A stretch of DNA of 11,723 bases, taken from DATBMY01 sp036554605 (GTDB lineage: Bacteria; Acidobacteriota; Blastocatellia; UBA7656). Each line of letters begins with the position of its first letter. The stretch's first letter is position 1. The notes under the pieces are model-generated. The model had not been told where the DNA came from. It made no database searches and saw only the letters and a program-made list of their open reading frames with translations. The DNA lies in assembly GCA_036554605.1 (NCBI GenBank), contig DATBMY010000386.1, forward strand, positions 1-11,723. The letters are read 5' to 3'. The translations under genes were made by a program, and so were the position numbers. Positions 7,766-11,723 of the stretch are shown piece by piece.

Positions 7766-7820
7766 TACGCATAGGTTTCCTTTTATCGAGATGTTAAGCG
7801 CCGATTGATTCGCCGCTTCT

Positions 7821-9233
7821 TTACCTCGGCGTTTCGAGCCATCCGTTTTGCGTTACAAGCTGGCTTACAGTCCTTGCGACTATCTCGTGCCCTTTCGGGG
7901 TCCAGTGCCCGTCATCGGTGAAGTAGACTAGCTCGCCCCGCGATGCAGACTCTTTTAGAGCGGGCGTCAGATCGAGAAACTCTATCTCGTTAAGCTTGCA
8001 CCAGGTTTCAAATCTTGAGGGAAGATCATTCGGTTTCCATAGCTTGCCGTAGCCGTCATCCGTGTAGTTGCAAGAATCGCAATAGACCCGGAATTTGTTG
8101 GGGACGTAGATTATGACCAGTCGCGCGCCGTTGTCCCGGCTTACCTTCCTCGCATCCAGCATGCAGTTTTGGGCGGTGGCAAGGCTGCTGAGCTCTTCTT
8201 CTGATAGCGGGACGCCAGGATATGCGAAATACAGCGTTTCGGTTTCGCCGCCCGGTCCCGTTTGAATCTGGCACGACCTGCGGCGGGCCTCCACCTCATT
8301 TGGTTGAAGAGTCGGCGAGGTAAAGCCCGCCAGCGTATGTAGCCCATTCATGACAAAAGAACGTTGCTTCCAGCTATCCCTTCTGCTTGATATCGATTCC
8401 CAGTTACGAACGAATTCTTCGTACCTTGGCACATCAAGCAGGTCGTTGCCTTCAAAGAAGAACCAGAGGACGACTCTCGGCCGCAACCCGACCGCGTATC
8501 TCCGCAGCGTCGCCAGCTCTTGCTGAGGCCCGTAACCGCTCTGACCAAGGTTCGCGACCTCCGTGCCCAGCAGCCGGCTCAGGCGACTGGAGACCAGATC
8601 AGCTTGCGGCACCAGCACGCCTTCGATGAAAGAATCTCCAATGACTACTAACGGGGCCTGCTCTATATCATGATCATTGCGAAACCCGTTGCTGTCGTAC
8701 TGCACATCAATCTGATAGCGCCGGTCGGTAGGAATCCCGAGCCAGGGAACAATATCACCCGTCGTCTCCCCGACGATTCTTCGATTGGGCGGGTGTATGT
8801 GCATTAGCTCTTTGTCTAATATATTCGCGGGATTGTCCCAGGGCTTGATTCGCGTGATGTTAATCTCGGCGGGCGGAGAGATGATCTTACTATAATCAAT
8901 CAGACCCAAGACGGCCGGCGCTTCAAGCATCGCAAAGAGAATCAAAAAACTTACGGTGGTCAGAACGCATTTTGCCATCTTCTTCAGGGGAGTTTCGCGG
9001 CCCAGCAAAAAGTAGATCCCCCAGACGAGGGCGTAAGAGGCGGCTATCAAGAAGATGAACTTCCTGGGTGAATAAAGACCGAATACGTTGCCGTAAGTCG
9101 GCGCGGAGGCCAACGCCCACCACAGCAATCCGATCAGGCCGAGGAAAAGAACGGCAATCGCCCATCGGAGAAAGCTCGCCCTGGAAGGACTGGTTGCCGA
9201 CTGATCTGAAACTCTTATGCTATGAGATGTCAT
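7821..9233 (-). CDS. Membrane-anchored SGNH/GDSL hydrolase-like protein
   Basis: A 470-residue protein with three N-terminal hydrophobic segments (about 22-44, 58-77 and 88-111), then an extracytoplasmic SGNH domain. The four blocks are visible: GDSF with Ser201 (199-202), LGQSGYGP with Gly233 (229-236), EGND with Asn263 (261-264), and FTDDGHW with Asp440 and His443 (438-444), the Asp-x-x-His pair completing the catalytic triad. The lead-in around 144-187, with HIHPPN and GFRND, is typical of SGNH proteins coded beside carbamoyltransferases. The enzyme could be an esterase removing, or an acyltransferase adding, an acyl group on a glycan; sequence alone does not decide. It starts 25 bases after the carbamoyltransferase stop with no clear Shine-Dalgarno site, so it probably depends on translation from upstream. 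Saxitoxin clusters also pair a GDSL protein (SxtL) with the carbamoyltransferase. Confidence 0.87.
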   Translation of the reverse strand: MTSHSIRVSDQSATSPSRASFLRWAIAVLFLGLIGLLWWALASAPTYGNVFGLYSPRKFIFLIAASYALVWGIYFLLGRETPLKKMAKCVLTTVSFLILFAMLEAPAVLGLIDYSKIISPPAEINITRIKPWDNPANILDKELMHIHPPNRRIVGETTGDIVPWLGIPTDRRYQIDVQYDSNGFRNDHDIEQAPLVVIGDSFIEGVLVPQADLVSSRLSRLLGTEVANLGQSGYGPQQELATLRRYAVGLRPRVVLWFFFEGNDLLDVPRYEEFVRNWESISSRRDSWKQRSFVMNGLHTLAGFTSPTLQPNEVEARRRSCQIQTGPGGETETLYFAYPGVPLSEEELSSLATAQNCMLDARKVSRDNGARLVIIYVPNKFRVYCDSCNYTDDGYGKLWKPNDLPSRFETWCKLNEIEFLDLTPALKESASRGELVYFTDDGHWTPKGHEIVARTVSQLVTQNGWLETPR

Positions 9234-9258
9234 GGGTTAGAAAGCCAAGTTGGTGAGA

Positions 9259-11181
9259 TTAATCGAGAGCGAACTCTTGCCGCCAATCCGAGTTGTCGGC
9301 GAAAGCCGGCTGGTTTGATTTGAAAAGAACGCACGTCTCCAATACAAGCACATCCATCTCCGTCCTCATGAAGCACCGGTAACTATCCTGCGGCGTGCAG
9401 ACTATCGGCTCTCCACGGACGTTAAAGCTGGTATTGACGATGACCGGGCAGCCGGTCTTCTTTCGAAACGCTTCGATGATTTCCCAGTAAAGCGGGTTAG
9501 TCTCTCGCCGCACGGTCTGCACGCGCGCGGAATAATCCACGTGCGTGACGGCGGGGACTTCCGAGCGAACCGCGTTGAGCTTTTCGATCCCCCAGGACTC
9601 TTCTTCTTCGGCGGTCATCTGCCGCCTGCGACTCCTTGCGACGTCCGCGACCAGCAGCATGTATGGACTGTCCGCGTTCATCTCGAACCAATCGGAGACG
9701 TGTTCGCGCAGCACCGTCGGCGCGAAGGGCCGAAAGCTCTCTCGATACTTGATCTTCAAGTTCATGACCGATTGCATGGCCGGAGAGCGCGCATCGCCTA
9801 TAATGCTTCGCGCGCCGAGGGCGCGGGGGCCAAACTCCATCCTGCCCTGGTGCAACCCTATGACCTTTCCCTCCGCAAGTAATTCGGCCACTGCTTCAGG
9901 CAATTCATCGCGCCGGTATTTCTTATAGGGCAGATTGCGCGAGCGGAGAAACCCTTCAATCTCTTCCTGAGTATTACGAGGGCCGAGCAAAGCGCCCTTC
10001 ATACCGTCTTCGTAGGAAGGGATCGTCCCGTTGCAATTTCGTGAAGAGCGCCAGGTACCATTGCTTTCCGCGCTCGCGCGGGCATTGCCGAGGTAGCGGT
10101 GCCAGATGGCCAGCGCGATGCCGACCGCCCCGCCCGCGTCTCCTGCCGCCGGCTGAATCCATATGTCTTCAAAGGGGCCTTCCCTGAGAATTCTTCCGTT
10201 GCCCACGCAGTTCAAGGCGACGCCTCCGGCCATGCAGAGTTTCTTCATCCCGGTAACACGATGTGCGTGGAGCGCCATCTTGATCATCACCTCCTCGGTT
10301 ATCACCTGGATGCTGCGCGCAAGGTCCATCTCTTTCTGCGTGAGCTTTGATTCCGGCTTGCGCGGAGGAGACCCGAAGAGCTTCGAGAACGCGCCGTTCG
10401 TCATGCGCAACCCATACGAATAGGCGAAGTACTCGTGATTCATGTGCAGGCTGCCGTCGTCGCGTATCTCGACCAGCTTCTCTTTTATCAGAGAGACGTA
10501 CTTCGGCTCGCCGTAAGGTGCCAGCCCCATCACCTTGTACTCCCCGCTGTTTACTTTAAACCCCGTGTAGTAGGTGAAGGCGCTGTATAAAAGCCCGAGG
10601 CTGTCTGGAAAGCGCAATTCTTCGAGGAGCGTTATTTCGTTGCCCTTCCCGATCCCGATCGAGCTGGTCGCCCATTCGCCGACTCCATCCATCGTCAGGA
10701 TCGCCGCTTCTTCGAATGGAGACGGGTAGAACGCGCTTGCCGCATGGCTTTCGTGATGGTCCCCGAAAAGGAGCTTGACGTCGAGCTTTTTCGCGGCCTT
10801 GCGGGCTTCCTTCTCGTCTTCGATCCCTCCCACTTTTGCAAGCTCGACCCTTATCACGTCCGGCATCCAGAGCTTCTCTTTGATCCAAAGCGGCATCGCC
10901 TTGACGAATGACGAGAAGCCCTGAGGCGCATAAGAGAGGTAAGTCTCAAGCAACCGGTCGAATTTCAATATCGGCTTGTCATAAAAGCCGACATAGTCGA
11001 GCTCGCCCGCCGCGAGTCCTCCCTCTTTCAGGCAGTACTGGATAGAGTGGCGCGGAAACTTGTGGTCATGCTTGATGCGCGTAAAGCGCTCCTCCTGCGC
11101 CGCGGCAACGATCTCTCCGTCTATAACAAGACAGGCGGCAGAATCGTGATAGAAAGCGGATAGGCCAAGAATACTCGTCAT
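9259..11181 (-). CDS. NodU/CmcH/TobZ-family O-carbamoyltransferase (SxtI-like)
   Basis: This 640-residue protein has the full two-domain layout of the family. The N-terminal Kae1-like ASKHA fold opens with GLSAFYHDSAA (residues 6-16). It carries the metal-site motif DHHESHAASAF (141-151), MDGVGEW (164-170) and MAGGVALN (317-324). The C-terminal YrdC-like domain has FGPRALGARSI (450-460), RPFAP (484-488) and NTSFNVRGEP (583-592). Known members make a carbamoyl-adenylate from carbamoyl phosphate and ATP and pass the carbamoyl group to a hydroxyl of a sugar or natural product (NodU on Nod factor, TobZ on tobramycin, CmcH on cephem, SxtI in saxitoxin). All these motifs appear intact, so it is probably active. 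A GGTGG 4 bases before the ATG is a modest ribosome binding site. The acceptor is not known; sugar genes alongside make a glycan hydroxyl the best guess. Confidence 0.95.
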   Translation of the reverse strand: MTSILGLSAFYHDSAACLVIDGEIVAAAQEERFTRIKHDHKFPRHSIQYCLKEGGLAAGELDYVGFYDKPILKFDRLLETYLSYAPQGFSSFVKAMPLWIKEKLWMPDVIRVELAKVGGIEDEKEARKAAKKLDVKLLFGDHHESHAASAFYPSPFEEAAILTMDGVGEWATSSIGIGKGNEITLLEELRFPDSLGLLYSAFTYYTGFKVNSGEYKVMGLAPYGEPKYVSLIKEKLVEIRDDGSLHMNHEYFAYSYGLRMTNGAFSKLFGSPPRKPESKLTQKEMDLARSIQVITEEVMIKMALHAHRVTGMKKLCMAGGVALNCVGNGRILREGPFEDIWIQPAAGDAGGAVGIALAIWHRYLGNARASAESNGTWRSSRNCNGTIPSYEDGMKGALLGPRNTQEEIEGFLRSRNLPYKKYRRDELPEAVAELLAEGKVIGLHQGRMEFGPRALGARSIIGDARSPAMQSVMNLKIKYRESFRPFAPTVLREHVSDWFEMNADSPYMLLVADVARSRRRQMTAEEEESWGIEKLNAVRSEVPAVTHVDYSARVQTVRRETNPLYWEIIEAFRKKTGCPVIVNTSFNVRGEPIVCTPQDSYRCFMRTEMDVLVLETCVLFKSNQPAFADNSDWRQEFALD

Positions 11182-11204
11182 CGAACCACCATAAGCGCGC
11201 CTTC

Positions 11205-11363
11205 TTAGAACAACCCGTAGATGAACGGGGATAGAGCTGAAGTCTGCGCGAAGACCAGAAGCGCGCCGACAATCAGCAGAACTATAATTATTGGCAACAG
11301 CCAGAATTTCTTCTGCTGCTTGATAAATTGCCAGAGTTCACTTGCGACTAAGAGCTTAGACAT
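11205..11363 (-). CDS. DUF5989 / SxtK-like 52-residue membrane peptide
   Basis: A 52-codon gene runs from ATG at 11363 to TAA at 11207-11205 and is easily missed because of its size. The protein starts MSKLLVASELWQFIKQQKKF, giving a short amphipathic, basic N-terminus with an ELWxF motif. One hydrophobic helix follows (about residues 21-41), then a short tail ending in FIYGLF. This layout and wording match the DUF5989 family of about 50 residues, which lies between SxtJ-like and carbamoyltransferase genes in many genomes. The SxtK protein of saxitoxin clusters is of this kind. Function is unknown. One transmembrane helix and tight linkage to the carbamoyltransferase (23 bases downstream) suggest a membrane partner or tether of that enzyme; this is inference. 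The strong ribosome binding site and neighbour order support it as a real gene. Confidence 0.88.
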   Translation of the reverse strand: MSKLLVASELWQFIKQQKKFWLLPIIIVLLIVGALLVFAQTSALSPFIYGLF

Positions 11364-11373
11364 ATGTGACCAG

Positions 11374-11380
11374 CCTCCTT
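11374..11380 (-). promoter_or_regulatory. Shine-Dalgarno site of the DUF5989 gene
   Basis: The minus strand reads AAGGAGG, a near-perfect Shine-Dalgarno site, 10 bases before the ATG at 11363. It overlaps the TAA stop of the SxtJ-like gene. It supports the reality and the start of the very short downstream gene and suggests translational coupling. Confidence 0.75.
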
Positions 11381-11723
11381 AATACATCTTTTCATAATGT
11401 CGCGGATCGCGCTGTCGCGCGGCGTACGATTTCCAGTAAGACTGTGATGGATCCGCGCGAAGCCGCAGCGGATCCCACCCCCACAATCTCTTGATAAAGC
11501 CGATGGGTGTGACCAGAAGATAGAAAACAATCGCGAGGATGACTCGCGTCATTATGAAACCGAGAATTTCGGCCAGCCCCATCCATGCGCGGTTCGGATA
11601 TACCAGGGCTTTGGGAAAGAGCAGGCCGAAGAGGATCAACAAGCCCCCGAGCGTCAATATGACGGGCGCGACGGCTGGGACCTTTCCCGCGTAAACCCAC
11701 CACGAGCCGAGGCCCGCGAACAC
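11379..11723 (-). CDS. SxtJ-family small membrane protein, 5' end cut by window edge
   Basis: The last 114 codons of a small membrane protein are visible, ending in TAA at 11381-11379. There are two clear hydrophobic segments, one around residues 14-35 of the visible part and one around 53-75, followed by a basic, aromatic tail with WGWDPLRL and a YWKSY stretch near the C-terminus. From memory, this tail is typical of the SxtJ family, whose members are usually somewhat longer (roughly 130-140 residues). The first visible codon is GTG, but it is probably an internal Val, with the true start just outside the window. The biochemical role is unknown. Family members sit next to carbamoyltransferases, as here, so a role in supporting or localising that enzyme at the membrane is inferred, not shown. 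The next gene's ribosome binding site overlaps this gene's stop codon, pointing to co-translation. Family assignment is fairly sure; function is not known. Confidence 0.8.
   Translation of the reverse strand: MFAGLGSWWVYAGKVPAVAPVILTLGGLLILFGLLFPKALVYPNRAWMGLAEILGFIMTRVILAIVFYLLVTPIGFIKRLWGWDPLRLRADPSQSYWKSYAARQRDPRHYEKMY

Noticed and set aside
7796..7818. Imperfect inverted repeat (AAGCGGCG, 7-base loop, CGGCGCTT) between the SGNH and sulfatase A genes.
   Set aside because: It has one internal mismatch and no T tract on the minus strand, so it is not a convincing terminator, and nothing ties it to a regulator.
7821..11723. Saxitoxin-type toxin biosynthesis.
   Set aside because: Only the accessory carbamoylation genes resemble sxt genes. 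No SxtA-type polyketide synthase, amidinotransferase or oxygenase is in the window, and the neighbours are glycan genes.

Overview
The window looks like part of a surface-glycan (exopolysaccharide, capsule, O-antigen or glycolipid) locus from a bacterium. Nine genes, all on the minus strand, are packed with gaps of 55 bases or less or slight overlaps. Transcription runs from the right edge to the left edge, and the locus is cut at both ends. No rRNA, tRNA, mobile element or CRISPR array is visible, and no gap exceeds 300 bases. The genes have bacterial Shine-Dalgarno sites and membrane-anchored envelope enzymes. Nothing fixes the phylum; a Gram-negative-type environmental bacterium is only a guess.

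Right half, first in transcription order (11723 to about 5901): an SxtJ-family membrane protein (5' end outside the window), a 52-residue DUF5989/SxtK-like membrane peptide, a NodU/CmcH/TobZ/SxtI-type carbamoyltransferase, a membrane-anchored SGNH hydrolase and a membrane-anchored sulfatase-superfamily enzyme. The first four resemble the sxtI-J-K-L group known from saxitoxin clusters. Here they sit with sugar genes, so carbamoylation of a glycan is the more likely job. This unit ends in a good intrinsic terminator whose stem contains the sulfatase stop codon.

Left half (5864 to the left edge): a GT-C membrane glycosyltransferase resembling AftB, an extended-SDR sugar epimerase/dehydratase, a sugar-1-phosphate nucleotidyltransferase, a DPM1-like GT2, and a second, 3'-truncated sulfatase-superfamily gene that is a clear paralogue of the first. 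The likely logic is: activated sugar (nucleotidyltransferase), modification (SDR), transfer to a polyprenyl phosphate (GT2), use by the GT-C enzyme on the outer face of the membrane, then decoration by the two sulfatase-family enzymes and the carbamoyltransferase/SGNH module.

Three departures from the family pattern stand out. Both sulfatase-like proteins have Thr where sulfatases carry the formylglycine Cys/Ser. The SDR has Leu in place of the catalytic Tyr of YxxxK. The GT2 has DAG instead of DAD in its second acidic motif. Together they suggest a chemically unusual glycan-modifying system, although the end product cannot be read from the sequence.
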